Shown piece by piece: positions 15,256-25,385 of a DNA stretch of 39,058 nt (the stretch's first letter is position 1; each line of letters opens with the position of its first letter). A model generated the notes under the pieces. It was not told the origin of the DNA and made no database searches. It saw only the letters and a list, made by a program, of their open reading frames with translations. The translations under genes and the position numbers were made by a program. This stretch comes from Serratia sp. H1w (GTDB lineage: Bacteria > Pseudomonadota > Gammaproteobacteria > Enterobacterales > Enterobacteriaceae): assembly GCF_000633355.1 (NCBI RefSeq), contig NZ_AYMQ01000012.1:1-39058 (forward strand), given 5' to 3'.

Positions 15256-16824
15256 GTGCTAGTAAATCTATTATCAAAAAAACCACGCGCCACGAGCGTA
15301 CGTTGGTTAGGTGCTACCGTTTTGTGCACGTTGTTGAGTTCGCAGGCATGGGCTTTTTCTATCGACGATGTGGCCAAACAGGCGCAGGATCTGGCAGGAA
15401 AAGGCTTTGAAGTCCCGAAGAGCAACCTTCCTTCTCAGTTCCGTGAACTCAAGTTCGCGGACTATCAGCAGATCCAGTTCAACCACGACAAGGCCGTGTG
15501 GAGTAAGCTGAAAACCCCTTTTAAGCTTGAGTTCTACCATCAAGGGATGTACTTCGATACGCCGGTCACCATCAACGAAGTCACGGCGACCACCGTCAAA
15601 GAGATCAAATACAGCCCGGACTATTTTAACTTTGGTAACGTCAAACACGATCCCGACACGGTGAAGAAACTCGGTTTCGCCGGGTTTAAAGTGCTCTATC
15701 CGGTCAACAGCGCGGATAAAAACGACGAAATCATGAGTGTGCTGGGCGCGAGCTATTTCCGCGTGGTGGGTAAAGGGCAGGTTTATGGGCTTTCCGCTCG
15801 TGGGCTGGCTATCGATACCGCTTTGCCATCCGGTGAAGAGTTCCCGCGTTTCCGTGAATTCTGGATCGAACGTCCGAAGCAGGGCGACAAGCACCTGGTG
15901 ATCTATGCCTTGCTGGATTCTCCGCGTGCTACCGGTGCCTACCGTTTTGTGGTTTACCCCGGCCGCGATACCACGGTAGATGTCGAGTCCAAAGTGTTCC
16001 TGCGCGACAAAGTGGGCAAGCTGGGTATGGCACCATTGACCAGCATGTTCCTGTTTGGGTCTAGCAATCCTTCGCCAACCCTGAACTATCGCCCGGCGCT
16101 GCATGACTCCAACGGCCTGTCGATCCATGCCGGTAACGGCGAGTGGATCTGGCGTCCGCTGAACAATCCTAAGCACCTGTCGGTCAGCACCTATACCGTC
16201 GAAAACCCGAAAGGTTTTGGTCTGCTGCAACGTGGCCGCGATTTCCGTGACTACCAGGATCTGGACGATCGTTACGACCTGCGTCCAAGCGCCTGGGTTG
16301 AACCACGCGGCGATTGGGGCAAAGGCAAGGTTGAACTGGTCGAAATCCCAACCGCGGATGAAACCAACGATAATATCGTGGCGTTCTGGACACCGGACGT
16401 GCTGCCAGATGCGAAAACGCCGTTGGCATTGAACTACCGCCTGTACTTCACCCGCGACGAAGAGAAGCTGCATTCTCAGGACATCGGTTATGTGGGGAAA
16501 ACCATGCGTTCAACCGGTGATGTGAAGCAGTCCAACCTGATCCGCGAGCCGGACGGCAGCGTGGCGTTCCTGGTTGATTTCGTAGGCCCGGCACTGAAAG
16601 CGCTGGATGCCAATACGCCGGTGGCTTCTCAGATCAGCATTGGTGACAACGGTGAAATGGTGGAAAACAGCGTCCGCTATAATCCGGTTACCAAAGGTTG
16701 GCGTTTGACGGTGCGTTTGAAAGTCAAAGACGCCAAACAACCGGTAGAAATGCGTGCTGCGTTGGTCAACGGTGACAAGACCCTGTCGGAAACCTGGAGC
16801 TATCAGCTACCTGCCAATGAATAA
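15256..16824 (+). CDS. opgG: periplasmic glucan biosynthesis protein OpgG (MdoG)
   Basis: OpgG is the periplasmic partner needed to make branched β-1,2/β-1,6 osmoregulated periplasmic glucans. The sequence from [18 protein letters not shown] to the C-terminal [13 protein letters not shown] matches E. coli MdoG almost throughout. The signal peptide ends at SSQAWA. The frame is open from TTG 15223, but GTG 15256, preceded by an AGGGGG stretch, gives 522 residues and a normal signal peptide; it is my preferred start, without certainty. The last 8 bases overlap the opgH start, indicating translational coupling. Confidence 0.93.
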   Translation: MLVNLLSKKPRATSVRWLGATVLCTLLSSQAWAFSIDDVAKQAQDLAGKGFEVPKSNLPSQFRELKFADYQQIQFNHDKAVWSKLKTPFKLEFYHQGMYFDTPVTINEVTATTVKEIKYSPDYFNFGNVKHDPDTVKKLGFAGFKVLYPVNSADKNDEIMSVLGASYFRVVGKGQVYGLSARGLAIDTALPSGEEFPRFREFWIERPKQGDKHLVIYALLDSPRATGAYRFVVYPGRDTTVDVESKVFLRDKVGKLGMAPLTSMFLFGSSNPSPTLNYRPALHDSNGLSIHAGNGEWIWRPLNNPKHLSVSTYTVENPKGFGLLQRGRDFRDYQDLDDRYDLRPSAWVEPRGDWGKGKVELVEIPTADETNDNIVAFWTPDVLPDAKTPLALNYRLYFTRDEEKLHSQDIGYVGKTMRSTGDVKQSNLIREPDGSVAFLVDFVGPALKALDANTPVASQISIGDNGEMVENSVRYNPVTKGWRLTVRLKVKDAKQPVEMRAALVNGDKTLSETWSYQLPANE

Positions 16825-19378
16825 GTCTATTGAAACTGCCCAGGAATATCTTGCGGCAATGCCCCTGACCGCTGAGCGGTCAGGGGAGCTCAAGCAACAA
16901 GTGATGGCGGGCGATACCCCGGCGCTGGAGGCTTTGCATCGTCAGATGGGAGCTTCTGATGTCAATGTGGCATCGCTGTCTGCCGATGATGTCGCCCTGG
17001 CCTCGGTCAAGGCGCGCATCAGCCAGGCTTGGCCGGACGCGGTTGATGACGATGATTTTGACTGTGACCCGGAAGGGCGCACCATTCTGAAAGCCACGCC
17101 GCCGGTAAAACGCACCAGCATGTTTCCTGAGGCCTGGCGCACCAACCCGGTGGGCCGGTTTTGGGATTCTCTGCTGGGTCGTAAGACGCATAATCGTCAT
17201 GCCAGCAAAGAAGAAGCCGAGGCGGAAAACCGCTGGCGTATCGTCGGTTCGATGCGCCGTTACGTGCTGTTGATCCTGATGCTGGTGCAAACCGGCATTG
17301 CCACCTGGTATATGAAGACCATCCTGCCTTATCAGGGCTGGGCGCTGATCGATCCGTTCGCCATGTGGGATCAGGATCTGATGCAGTCGCTGTTGCAACT
17401 GTTACCTTATCTGTTGCAGACCGGCATTCTGATCCTGTTCGCCATTCTGTTCTGCTGGGTTTCGGCCGGGTTCTGGACCGCGCTGATGGGATTCCTGCAA
17501 CTGCTGATCGGTAAAGATAAGTACAGCATTTCTTCGACCATCAAGGGCGATGAGCCGATCGATCCGGCGCACCGTACCGCGTTGATCATGCCTATCTGTA
17601 ACGAAGACGTCGAACGGGTATTTGCCGGCTTACGGGCCACCTATGAATCGGTGAAGGCAACCGGTCAGCTTGAGCATTTCGATATCTATGTGCTGAGCGA
17701 CAGTTACGATCCCGATATCTGCGTTGCCGAACAGAAAGCCTGGATGGAACTGTGCCGCGATGTTGAGGGCCATGGGCGCATCTTCTATCGCCGTCGCCGC
17801 CGTCGTGTGAAACGTAAGAGCGGCAACATCGACGACTTCTGCCGTCGTTGGGGGGGCGAGTACAGCTACATGGTGATCCTGGATGCCGATAGCGTGATGA
17901 GCGGCGAATGCCTCACCGGGCTGGTACGCTTGATGGAAGCCAATCCAAACGCCGGTATCATCCAGTCTGCGCCAAAAGCCTCTGGGATGGATACGCTGTA
18001 TGCTCGCGTGCAGCAATTCGCCACGCGTCTCTATGGCCCGTTGTTCACCGCAGGCTTGCACTTCTGGCAGTTGGGTGAGTCCCATTACTGGGGTCATAAC
18101 GCCATCATCCGGGTGAAGCCGTTTATCGAGCACTGTGCATTGGCACCGTTGCCGGGTGAAGGTTCGTTTGCCGGTTCCATTCTTTCCCATGATTTTGTGG
18201 AAGCTGCATTGATGCGTCGTGCTGGCTGGGGTGTGTGGATTGCCTACGATCTGCCGGGCAGTTACGAAGAGTTACCGCCTAACCTGCTGGACGAGCTGAA
18301 ACGCGACCGCCGCTGGTGTCATGGTAACCTGATGAACTTCCGTCTGTTCCTGGTCAAAGGCATGCACCCGGTACACCGCGCGGTGTTCCTGACTGGGGTG
18401 ATGTCCTATCTGTCGGCACCGCTGTGGTTTATGTTCCTGGCGCTGTCTACCGCGTTGCAGATAGTGCATACGCTGGTGGAGCCGCAATACTTCCTGCAAC
18501 CCCGGCAGCTGTTCCCGGTGTGGCCACAGTGGAAGCCTGAACTGGCTATTGCACTGTTCTCCACTACCATGGTGCTGCTGTTCCTGCCGAAGTTGCTGAG
18601 TATCGTGCTGGTTTGGGCCAAAGGGTCGAAGCAGTACGGCGGGCCGATCCGGCTGCTGATTTCCATGCTGATGGAAGTGATGTTCTCGGTGCTGTTGGCA
18701 CCGGTGCGCATGCTGTTCCATACCGTATTTGTGGTCAGCGCGTTCCTGGGCTGGGAAGTGGTGTGGAACTCACCGCAGCGTGATGATGATGACACGCCTT
18801 GGGGCGAAGCCTTCAGGCGTCATGGTTCGCAAATGCTGCTGGGCCTGGTTTGGGGCGGTGGCATGGCGTTGCTGGATCTGAACTTCCTGTGGTGGCTGTC
18901 ACCGATCGTCTTCTCGTTGATCCTGTCGCCGTTTGTTTCGGCGCTGTCCAGCCGGGCCACGCTCGGTCTGAAGAGCAAGCGTGCCAAGCTGTTCCTGATC
19001 CCGGAAGAATACGATCCGCCGCGTGAGCTGGTGGCTACGGATACCTATCTGCAACTTAATCGCCAGCGCGCCTTACGTAATGGCTTTATGCATGCAGCGG
19101 TGGACCCGTCCTACAACGCCTTGGCTGCTGCGCTGGCAACGGCTCGTCACCATCTGCGTACCCTCATTGATCGGGTGCGGGAAGAGCGTGTGAACGAGGC
19201 GCTGGAAGTCGGGCCAGAGAAGTTGGCGAAAGCCAAACGTCTCGAGCTGTTGAGCGATCCGGTGGCGCTGTCGCGTCTGCATCAACGCATCTGGCTGTTG
19301 CCGCAGGGTGAGGCTTGGCGCGAACATTATCGGCAGTTGCCGCATAATGAGCAGGCTCATCCCGTTGGCCAACGCTAA
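16817..19378 (+). CDS. opgH: glucan glucosyltransferase OpgH (MdoH)
   Basis: OpgH is the inner-membrane glycosyltransferase (GT2 family) that polymerises UDP-glucose into the glucan backbone. It is 853 residues from ATG 16817 (E. coli 847); the frame is open further upstream, but homology (MNK start) and the 8-base overlap with opgG fix this start. Membrane segments lie near residues 147–168 and 195–232. The catalytic domain shows LSDS (D295), LDADS (D356, D358), SHDF (D459) and the RDRRW variant (496–500) of QxxRW. In E. coli the N-terminal domain also binds FtsZ to couple cell size to UDP-glucose; the N-terminal part here is divergent. A strong terminator follows. Confidence 0.95.
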   Translation: MNKSIETAQEYLAAMPLTAERSGELKQQVMAGDTPALEALHRQMGASDVNVASLSADDVALASVKARISQAWPDAVDDDDFDCDPEGRTILKATPPVKRTSMFPEAWRTNPVGRFWDSLLGRKTHNRHASKEEAEAENRWRIVGSMRRYVLLILMLVQTGIATWYMKTILPYQGWALIDPFAMWDQDLMQSLLQLLPYLLQTGILILFAILFCWVSAGFWTALMGFLQLLIGKDKYSISSTIKGDEPIDPAHRTALIMPICNEDVERVFAGLRATYESVKATGQLEHFDIYVLSDSYDPDICVAEQKAWMELCRDVEGHGRIFYRRRRRRVKRKSGNIDDFCRRWGGEYSYMVILDADSVMSGECLTGLVRLMEANPNAGIIQSAPKASGMDTLYARVQQFATRLYGPLFTAGLHFWQLGESHYWGHNAIIRVKPFIEHCALAPLPGEGSFAGSILSHDFVEAALMRRAGWGVWIAYDLPGSYEELPPNLLDELKRDRRWCHGNLMNFRLFLVKGMHPVHRAVFLTGVMSYLSAPLWFMFLALSTALQIVHTLVEPQYFLQPRQLFPVWPQWKPELAIALFSTTMVLLFLPKLLSIVLVWAKGSKQYGGPIRLLISMLMEVMFSVLLAPVRMLFHTVFVVSAFLGWEVVWNSPQRDDDDTPWGEAFRRHGSQMLLGLVWGGGMALLDLNFLWWLSPIVFSLILSPFVSALSSRATLGLKSKRAKLFLIPEEYDPPRELVATDTYLQLNRQRALRNGFMHAAVDPSYNALAAALATARHHLRTLIDRVREERVNEALEVGPEKLAKAKRLELLSDPVALSRLHQRIWLLPQGEAWREHYRQLPHNEQAHPVGQR

Positions 19379-19393
19379 CGGCAAGTGCTGATT

Positions 19394-19430
19394 AAAAAGG
19401 GGGAATGCGCGTGGCGTGTTCCCCCTTTTT
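19394..19430. terminator. bidirectional terminator between opgH and GNAT gene
   Basis: AAAAAGGGGGAA pairs perfectly with TTCCCCCTTTTT across a 13-base loop. Being flanked by A-run and T-run it can end both opgH transcripts and, on the minus strand, the acetyltransferase transcripts. Confidence 0.92.
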
Positions 19431-19979
19431 TTAGCCGTGGGTGGTGAAGACCACCAGTTGATAGTCTTGCTGGTTACAGCGGAAAGAAGTCAACGCCGTC
19501 ATCCCCAGCCCGTCGACATGGGCGGCTAATGAGCGTGGGTTATCGTCGTTGATAAACAGCGCACCAACGTCAAAATCCTGCTGGGTTCGCGCTTTAACCG
19601 CCGCAAACAACTGTCGTAGCACGCCTTTTCCCCGCCATTCGGCACTCAGGCATACCGGGCCATACAGAAATACCCGCAGCTGATCCAACTTGCGGCCTTG
19701 AAACTGCTGGCTGGCCAGTGTTTGCAACATGGCATCCACGACCGGTGGCCGGGGTTGGGCATCGGTTGGCATCAGGCAGACAAACCCTGCCAACTGTTGA
19801 TCCTCAATGGCGATCAGAATACCAAGGCCGCTGTTGATGCTCGCCAGCTGTCTTTCGTTCATTTGCGAAACGATAAACCCCTGTTGTCGCTGTTGGGCGT
19901 TGAGATGCTCCGGGGTGTTTTGCACCTGTAAGGCCAGAATTGCGGGGTAATCACCGGGAACGGCCTGCCTGATGAGCAT
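19431..19979 (-). CDS. GNAT family N-acetyltransferase
   Basis: This is a 182-residue acetyl-CoA-dependent acetyltransferase. The fold's order is visible: β1–α1 at MLIRQAVPGDYPAILALQ, central LGILIAIEDQQLAGFVCLMP (β2–β3), and an acetyl-CoA loop SAEWRGKGVLRQLF (near residues 113–126; R/QxxGxG/A-type). The substrate is unknown. In E. coli the position next to opgH is taken by yceK, so this gene marks a local difference. Its end reaches the bidirectional terminator shared with opgH. Confidence 0.85.
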   Translation of the reverse strand: MLIRQAVPGDYPAILALQVQNTPEHLNAQQRQQGFIVSQMNERQLASINSGLGILIAIEDQQLAGFVCLMPTDAQPRPPVVDAMLQTLASQQFQGRKLDQLRVFLYGPVCLSAEWRGKGVLRQLFAAVKARTQQDFDVGALFINDDNPRSLAAHVDGLGMTALTSFRCNQQDYQLVVFTTHG

Positions 19980-20076
19980 GTTAGCTGCCTGTGTTAGTGG
20001 AAGAAGGTTGCAGCATGCAATGCGCAGCTAGGGCCGTCAAGGCGAGGGTGGGCAATCAATCACCCACCCCTGTGTC

Positions 20077-20451
20077 TCAACGCTCATCCCATTCGTCAGC
20101 CGCGCTCTGGCCTTCTTCGGTATCCAGCGGGGGATCGAGTTGAAAATCACCTTCCTCCCACTCATACAACGTATTTTCGTTGATCCACTCTGCGAGGATC
20201 TCAATCTCGTCGTAATCACCGTAAAAAATGGCCTGAGCGGCAGCCCCACTACGCAGGGTAAAACATTCGACAGACTCACCTTCCTCTTCGAAAAACTCGG
20301 CCTGCCACATCGTGTCGCCATCCAACATGATGTATTTTTGCAGGTTAAACTGTTGGGGCACCGGCGGCTCATCACCGCCGCCTTCCGCTGTTTCGACAAA
20401 CTCTTCGCGAGCGGCTTCAATCGCTTCTTCCAGCGTGGCATACAGGCTCAT
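20077..20451 (-). CDS. msyB: acidic protein MsyB
   Basis: MsyB is a small, very acidic cytoplasmic protein whose overproduction restores growth and export in secY/secA mutants of E. coli; its exact role is unclear. From ATG 20451 the product is 124 residues, the E. coli length, and matches through YATLEEAIEAAREEF, GDYDEIEI, EWEEGDFQLDPPLDTEEG and the terminal AADEWDER. ATG 20457 is in frame but lies directly against the AGGAG, so 20451 (6-base spacing) is preferred. It occupies its E. coli place downstream of opgGH on the opposite strand. Confidence 0.93.
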   Translation of the reverse strand: MSLYATLEEAIEAAREEFVETAEGGGDEPPVPQQFNLQKYIMLDGDTMWQAEFFEEEGESVECFTLRSGAAAQAIFYGDYDEIEILAEWINENTLYEWEEGDFQLDPPLDTEEGQSAADEWDER

Positions 20452-20500
20452 ACGCATCTCCTTGTTTCAATCATCTTGGGGAACACCAGCATTAATTGTT

Positions 20501-20546
20501 GTCGCATCGCCGCAGGATGCAAATTTTTTGTTGTCCGTTTTGCGAC
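20501..20546 (+). promoter_or_regulatory. possible attenuator-like leader of the leuA-type gene
   Basis: GCATC (20504–20508) pairs with GATGC (20516–20520), followed by AAATTTTTTG, a terminator-like hairpin. GTCGCA (20501–20506) can alternatively pair with TGCGAC (20541–20546), which would disrupt it. Mutually exclusive pairings are the usual layout of attenuators, but the stems are short, so the case is weak. Confidence 0.3.
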
Positions 20547-20593
20547 GATGATTGTCCATCCGTCGGGAGACGCCTGGTCTTGCTCAGGAGATA

Positions 20594-20617
20594 ATGGTTA
20601 CACCCTTTGGTCTGTAG
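20594..20617 (+). CDS. 7-codon upstream ORF before the leuA-type gene
   Basis: ATG 20594 has AGGAG four bases upstream and encodes MVTPFGL, ending at a TAG that overlaps the next ribosome binding site (TAGGAG) of the leuA-type gene. It could couple or tune translation of that gene. It lacks a run of leucine codons, so it is not a classical leu leader peptide. Translation is unproven. Confidence 0.35.
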   Translation: MVTPFGL

Positions 20618-20627
20618 GAGAATCAGG

Positions 20628-22295
20628 ATGTTAGCCAACCCTGCAAGCAAGTATCGGCCGTTCCCGGCCATCGATTTACCCGACCGTCAGTGGCCGGGTC
20701 GCACCCAGCAGCAGGCTCCACGCTGGTGTTCCAGCGATCTGCGCGACGGCAATCAGGCGTTGGCCGAGCCGATGGATAACGCTCGCAAGCTACAGTTCTA
20801 TCAGCTGTTACTGAGTTGTGGGTTTAAAGAAATCGAGGTGGCATTTCCTTCCGCCTCACAAACCGACTTTGATTTTGTGCGGCATCTGATCGAGCAACGG
20901 CTGATCCCGGATGACGTTTCAATCCAGGTGCTGACGCAGTCGCGTGACGATCTGATCGATCGCACGATGGAGTCATTACAAGGGGCACCGCGCGCCATCG
21001 TGCATCTGTATAACGCCACCGCCCCGGTGTTCCGCGATATCGTCTTCAAGCAGGATAAGGCCGCCACCGTGGCGCTGGCGGTGAATGGCGCACGGCGTAT
21101 TCGCCAATGGTGCGATCGGCATCCGGAAACTGACTGGTGCTTCGAATATTCGCCGGAGACCTTCTGTTTTACCGAACTGGAGTTTGCCCTGGAAATCTGC
21201 GAAGCGGTGGCGGACGTGTGGCAACCCGAACGCCAGCGGCCGATGATCATCAACCTGCCAGCCACCGTGGAAATGAGTACCCCCAACATTTATGCCGACC
21301 AGATCGAATGGTTCTGTCGCCACTTCAGCCAGCGTCAGCGGGTGACGATCAGCGTACATCCGCATAACGATCGCGGGACCGGCGTCGCTTGCGCCGAGCT
21401 GGCCATGCTGGCGGGGGCCGATCGGGTTGAAGGTTGCCTGTTCGGCAATGGCGAGCGCACCGGGAATGTCGATCTGGTGACGTTAGCCCTCAACCTGTAT
21501 ACCCAGGGCATTGCGCCAGGGCTGGACTTCAGCCGGTTGAAAGAAGTGGTTGAGGTGGTGGAACAGTGCAACCAGTTGCCTGTGCATCCGCGCCATCCTT
21601 ATGCCGGGGAGCTGGTGTTTACCGCATTCTCCGGTTCGCATCAGGACGCCATCAAGAAAGGCTTTGCCGCTCAGCAACTGCGCGAAGATGGGTTATGGCA
21701 GGTGCCATACCTGCCGCTGGACCCGGCAGACGTGGGATGCAGTTACGAGGCGGTGATCCGCGTTAACAGCCAGTCAGGCAAAAGTGGTGCAGCATGGTTG
21801 CTGGAGCAGAATCATGGCTTACGCCTGCCGCGTGGTTTGCAGATCGATTTCAGCAAAGTGGTGCAGCAGACCACGGATGAGAGCGGTAAGGAAATGACGG
21901 TGGCGGAAATCTGGCGGCTGTTCCGCAACAGCTACGGATTGATCGAACAACCTCGTTTGCAGTTGCTCAGCTATCAAACGCAAAGCCAGGGTGGGGCGGC
22001 TTACAGCTTTACGGCACAGGTAGTTCTGGCAGGGGAGCCAATGCAGTTACAGGGGAGCGGCAATGGGCTATTGTCCAGCGCGGTGGATGCGTTATGCCAG
22101 CGTTTTGGCCTGGTGCTGGCGATTGACGACTACCATGAACACACCTTGGGTCACCAGAGCCACAGCCGGGCAGTCACTTACCTTCGCTGTACGCCAGCAA
22201 GGGGGGAGGCAATTTACGGGGTAGGCATTGACGCAGACTCGGCCAGCGCCTCGCTCCAGGCTCTGTTTAACGTGGCTGGCCGCTGTTTACCTTGA
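20628..22295 (+). CDS. leuA: 2-isopropylmalate synthase, long (LeuA2-like) form
   Basis: This enzyme condenses acetyl-CoA with 2-ketoisovalerate to 2-isopropylmalate, the first step of leucine synthesis. The 555-residue product (ATG 20628, AGGAG seven bases upstream) has the HMGL-like TIM barrel with SSDLRDGNQ (R39, D40), the metal ligands H244 and H246 in HPHNDRGTG, and [11 protein letters not shown] (N280). A C-terminal LeuA regulatory domain (about 435–550) follows. It is the ~560-residue type known from actinobacteria and pseudomonads, not the ~520-residue enzyme of the enteric leuABCD operon, and no leuBCD lies nearby. It may therefore be a second, differently controlled isozyme or act on a related 2-keto acid. 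Confidence 0.85.
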   Translation: MLANPASKYRPFPAIDLPDRQWPGRTQQQAPRWCSSDLRDGNQALAEPMDNARKLQFYQLLLSCGFKEIEVAFPSASQTDFDFVRHLIEQRLIPDDVSIQVLTQSRDDLIDRTMESLQGAPRAIVHLYNATAPVFRDIVFKQDKAATVALAVNGARRIRQWCDRHPETDWCFEYSPETFCFTELEFALEICEAVADVWQPERQRPMIINLPATVEMSTPNIYADQIEWFCRHFSQRQRVTISVHPHNDRGTGVACAELAMLAGADRVEGCLFGNGERTGNVDLVTLALNLYTQGIAPGLDFSRLKEVVEVVEQCNQLPVHPRHPYAGELVFTAFSGSHQDAIKKGFAAQQLREDGLWQVPYLPLDPADVGCSYEAVIRVNSQSGKSGAAWLLEQNHGLRLPRGLQIDFSKVVQQTTDESGKEMTVAEIWRLFRNSYGLIEQPRLQLLSYQTQSQGGAAYSFTAQVVLAGEPMQLQGSGNGLLSSAVDALCQRFGLVLAIDDYHEHTLGHQSHSRAVTYLRCTPARGEAIYGVGIDADSASASLQALFNVAGRCLP

Positions 22296-23067
22296 TCGCT
22301 GGCTGAGCCTGGCTAAAGTAGGTGCTGGGGGAAACGCCAAGCAGGCGGCGGAACATGGCGCTAAACGCGCTGGGGCTGTCATAGCCCAAATCCAAAGCCA
22401 CCTCCAGCACTGAACTTCCAGCGGCCAGGGCGTTGAGCGCTGCCAGCAAGCGGGCACGACGTACCCAATCACTAAAGCGAAGGCCCGTCTCGCGTTGGAA
22501 GCGGCGGGACAGCGTGCGGCCGCTGACGTTGATGTGGCGCGCCGCCAGCTCCAATTCCCAAGGTTGGGCCAATGATTGCTGAATATGCTGGCACAGGGCT
22601 AATAAGACGCTATCACGCGGCTCGGGAAGGTGCAGGGGCAGGATCGGCAGCATACGCAACTCATCGAGGATCAGCTCCATAATGCGCTCTTCGCGTCCAC
22701 CGGGCCGATAATCGGGCTGAATGTCCATCGCACTGATAATCAGTTCACGCAACAACGGGGAAATCTGTACTACCTGACACAGGGCAGGCAAATCGGCGCG
22801 GGCCAAAGGATCGACAAACAGCGTGCGCGCCGCCACGTTCCCGCTAAACCGCAGGTTATGCTCTACCTTGGCTGGTAACCAGACGCCACGTCCTGGTGGA
22901 ACCACCCAACTGCCAACGCGAGTGTTGACCTGCACGACGCCGCTCAGTGCGTGGATCAGTTGAGCACAGTTATGGGAGTGATCCGGTTCGCATTCACCAT
23001 CCCGATAGTCTTTCGAGAACGGCACGATAGATTGATTCTCTGCCAGATTATCGATGCTAAACAGCAC
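22267..23067 (-). CDS. AraC family transcriptional regulator
   Basis: A 266-residue regulator with an N-terminal cupin-like sensor ([18 protein letters not shown], near residue 30–47; [13 protein letters not shown]) and a C-terminal double helix-turn-helix (about 160–255) ending in the AraC signature [23 protein letters not shown]. Start is GTG 23067, preceded by AAGGAG. Its 3' end overlaps the leuA-type gene by 29 bases in convergent orientation. It is divergent from a VOC-domain gene, the likely target. Ligand unknown. Confidence 0.88.
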   Translation of the reverse strand: MLFSIDNLAENQSIVPFSKDYRDGECEPDHSHNCAQLIHALSGVVQVNTRVGSWVVPPGRGVWLPAKVEHNLRFSGNVAARTLFVDPLARADLPALCQVVQISPLLRELIISAMDIQPDYRPGGREERIMELILDELRMLPILPLHLPEPRDSVLLALCQHIQQSLAQPWELELAARHINVSGRTLSRRFQRETGLRFSDWVRRARLLAALNALAAGSSVLEVALDLGYDSPSAFSAMFRRLLGVSPSTYFSQAQPAIKVNSGQPR

Positions 23068-23201
23068 TGTTGCTCCTTTGGTGGGTGATCAAGCCATCCA
23101 TGCAGCATGCCATGTCTGGCCATTGTCGCAAAGCGCATTTCCTGTACGTCGTAGCAGAGTGAAAACGGTTTAGCTTGTTGGTTTCCACAGCGGGAGGATA
23201 T

Positions 23202-23600
23202 ATGGATCTTGCCAACGCGGTGTTACGGATTGCCCGGCCCACCGACCATTTGACTGCGATTGCCGAAATGTATTGCCAGGGCCTGGAGTTTGAGCAACTA
23301 GGGGCGTTTGAAGATCACCAGGGGTTTGATGGGATTATGCTTGGTCATCCGCGTCATGCCTATCATCTGGAATTTACGCATCATCGTGGTGTGCGGGTTG
23401 GGCGCGCGCCAACGCAGGACAACCTGCTGGTCTTTTATCTGCCAGAAATTGCGGTGTGGCAAAGAGGGTGCGATCGGATGTTAGCCAGCGGTTTTGAGCG
23501 TGTACCGGTTTATAACCCTTATTGGGATGCCCATGGGCAAACGTTCGAAGACTTGGATGGTTATCGCGTGGTGTTGCAAGCTCGCGCCTGGCAGGTGTAA
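23202..23600 (+). CDS. VOC (glyoxalase/dioxygenase-fold) family protein
   Basis: This 132-residue protein has the vicinal-oxygen-chelate fold pattern: ANAVLRIARPTDHLTAIAEMYCQGLEF at the start, HAYHLEFTHH in the middle, and NPYWDAHGQTFEDLDGYRVVLQ at the end. The closing DLDGYRVVL is typical of the family. GGGAGG lies just before ATG 23202. Members include glyoxalases, extradiol dioxygenases and drug-resistance binders, so a specific reaction cannot be given. It is divergent from an AraC regulator that may control it. Confidence 0.8.
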   Translation: MDLANAVLRIARPTDHLTAIAEMYCQGLEFEQLGAFEDHQGFDGIMLGHPRHAYHLEFTHHRGVRVGRAPTQDNLLVFYLPEIAVWQRGCDRMLASGFERVPVYNPYWDAHGQTFEDLDGYRVVLQARAWQV

Positions 23601-23602
23601 AT

Positions 23603-23762
23603 CCCCTCACCCCAACCCTCTCCCAAAGGGCGAGGGGGCCGGTACGGAGCTGTGGTCAGGTGCCGAGTGGGAAAGGTGACACTGCGTAGGGGCGCCGCAT
23701 GCAGCGCCCGTGGGTAGCATGGTCGGTTCCCTCTCCTGGGGGAGAGGGTTAGGGTGAGGGGG
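23603..23762. repeat. 160-bp inverted-repeat element, copy B
   Basis: The left end CCCCTCACCCCAACCCTCTC and the right end GAGAGGGTTAGGGTGAGGGG are inverted, as in copy A at 12979–13133. The right arm has a CCCTCTCC…GGAGAGGG hairpin. A copy of the 25-bp palindrome lies inside. No coding potential. It occupies the space between the convergent VOC and peptide-transporter genes. Confidence 0.65.
23686..23710. repeat. 25-bp palindromic intergenic repeat, copy 5
   Basis: GTAGGGGCGCCGC followed by ATGCAGCGCCCG; the two changes relative to copy 1 are partly compensating. It lies inside the 160-bp inverted-repeat element. Confidence 0.7.
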
Positions 23763-23781
23763 CATTTGCTATCGCGTGCAT

Positions 23782-23807
23782 AAAAAAAGCCAGCGCTAGG
23801 CGCTGGC
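23782..23807 (-). terminator. terminator of the peptide transporter gene
   Basis: On the minus strand GCCAGCG pairs with CGCTGGC and is followed by seven T. It lies 25 bases beyond the stop at 23832. Confidence 0.9.
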
Positions 23808-23831
23808 TTAAAGTTGTCAATTCAGTGTCTA

Positions 23832-25385
23832 TCAGGCGTGCGTTGCCGGTTTGTCAGCGCTTTTACCCTGGGTGTTTTCCAGCATGCGGCGGATTGGCAC
23901 GATCAACAGGATAAGCACGGCAGCACAGATCACCAGCGCAATTGAGCAGCGGGCGAACAGGGTTGGCAGCATGTCCAACTGATCCGCTTTCACGTGACCA
24001 CCGATCAAGCCTGCGGCCAGGTTACCCAGCGCACTGGCACAGAACCACAGGCCCATCATCTGGCCACGCATTCTATCCGGTGCCAGCAACGTCATGGTTG
24101 CCAGGCCAATCGGGCTCAGGCACAGCTCGCCCAGCGTCAGCATCAGGATACTGCCTACCAGCCACATCGGCGACACGCCAGCCCCACCGTTGCCCAACAC
24201 TTGTTGCGCAGCCAGCATCATCAGGCCAAAGCCCGCCGCGGCAAACAGAATACCGATCACGAATTTGGTGATGCTGCTCAGGCGGATTTTGTTGCGAGCC
24301 AGAGCTGGCCAGGCCCAACTGAAGATAGGTGCCAACAGGATAATGAATAGGGCGTTAATCGATTGGAACCAGACCGCCGGGATCTCGAAGTCGCCGATCA
24401 TACGGTTGGTGTAATCGTTGGCGAACAGGTTGAACGAGGTCGGTTTCTGCTCGAAGGCTGACCAGAAGAAGGCGGCAGAAATCAGCAGGATAAAGCACAC
24501 CAGCAGACGAGCACGTTCTTTGCGGCTCAGGCCAGCAAAGAAGAACAGGTAGATAAAGTACAGCGTGACCGAGGCGGCGATAACGTAGACCAGCATGCTG
24601 GCAACGGCGACCGGGTTAATCACGATGATGCCCTGGGAGATCATGACGACGATCGCGGCAACGCCTACGGCCAGCGCAATCAGCCAGGCACCCACGCCAT
24701 TTTTCTTGGCTACCGGGCTATTCCAGGTGGAATCCAGGCCCACTTCGCTGTCATAGCGCTTCATGGCCGGTACGGCAAACACCCGGAAGATCACCAGTGC
24801 CACCAACATCCCGATACCACCGATACCGAAGCCCCAGTGCCACCCGTGCGAACGGATCAGCCAGCCGGAAATCAGCGGGGCGATAAACGAGCCCATGTTG
24901 ATGCCCATATAGAACAGCGAGAAGCCACCGTCCCGGCGCGCATCGCCTTTCTTGTACAGGGTACCGACCATCACCGAGATACAGGTTTTGAACAGGCCGG
25001 AACCGAGCACGATAAACATCAGGCCGACGAAGAACAGGTCATTGCCCATAAAAGCGGACAGGGCGATCGACAGGTGCCCCAGAGCGATCAGGATCGAGCC
25101 GTACCACACGGCTTTTTGCTGGCCGAGCCAGTTATCGGCCAACCAGCCACCGGGCAGTGCCGCCAGATACATACTGCCAGCAAATATACCGACGATTGCC
25201 GAGGCATTTTCGCGCGCCAATCCCATCCCGCCGTCATAAACCGTGGCGGCCATAAACAGGATCAGTAACGGGCGAATGCCGTAAAACGAGAAACGCTCCC
25301 ACATTTCCGTGAAGAACAGCGAGCGGAGCGGATATGGATGGCCGAGGAACGTCCGGCTTTCTTGCTGATTAACAGAGGATTGCAT
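23832..25385 (-). CDS. POT/PTR family peptide:H+ symporter
   Basis: This 517-residue inner-membrane protein imports di- or tripeptides with protons. It shows the POT signature E27-M-W-E30-R31 in FFTEMWERFSFYGIRP on helix 1 (ExxER), the GLFKTCISVMVG segment (about 150–161, PTR2 signature region) and FSLFYMGINMGSF (about 174–186). It differs from E. coli DtpA–D in wording and resembles the bacterial peptide transporters with a longer C-terminal half. It has its own terminator; the upstream 477 bases are AT-rich and gene-free. Confidence 0.9.
   Translation of the reverse strand: MQSSVNQQESRTFLGHPYPLRSLFFTEMWERFSFYGIRPLLILFMAATVYDGGMGLARENASAIVGIFAGSMYLAALPGGWLADNWLGQQKAVWYGSILIALGHLSIALSAFMGNDLFFVGLMFIVLGSGLFKTCISVMVGTLYKKGDARRDGGFSLFYMGINMGSFIAPLISGWLIRSHGWHWGFGIGGIGMLVALVIFRVFAVPAMKRYDSEVGLDSTWNSPVAKKNGVGAWLIALAVGVAAIVVMISQGIIVINPVAVASMLVYVIAASVTLYFIYLFFFAGLSRKERARLLVCFILLISAAFFWSAFEQKPTSFNLFANDYTNRMIGDFEIPAVWFQSINALFIILLAPIFSWAWPALARNKIRLSSITKFVIGILFAAAGFGLMMLAAQQVLGNGGAGVSPMWLVGSILMLTLGELCLSPIGLATMTLLAPDRMRGQMMGLWFCASALGNLAAGLIGGHVKADQLDMLPTLFARCSIALVICAAVLILLIVPIRRMLENTQGKSADKPATHA

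Noticed and set aside
15307-16473. 388-codon ORF on the minus strand
   Set aside because: It lies entirely antisense to the well-conserved opgG and has no ribosome binding site or family resemblance; a codon-bias shadow.
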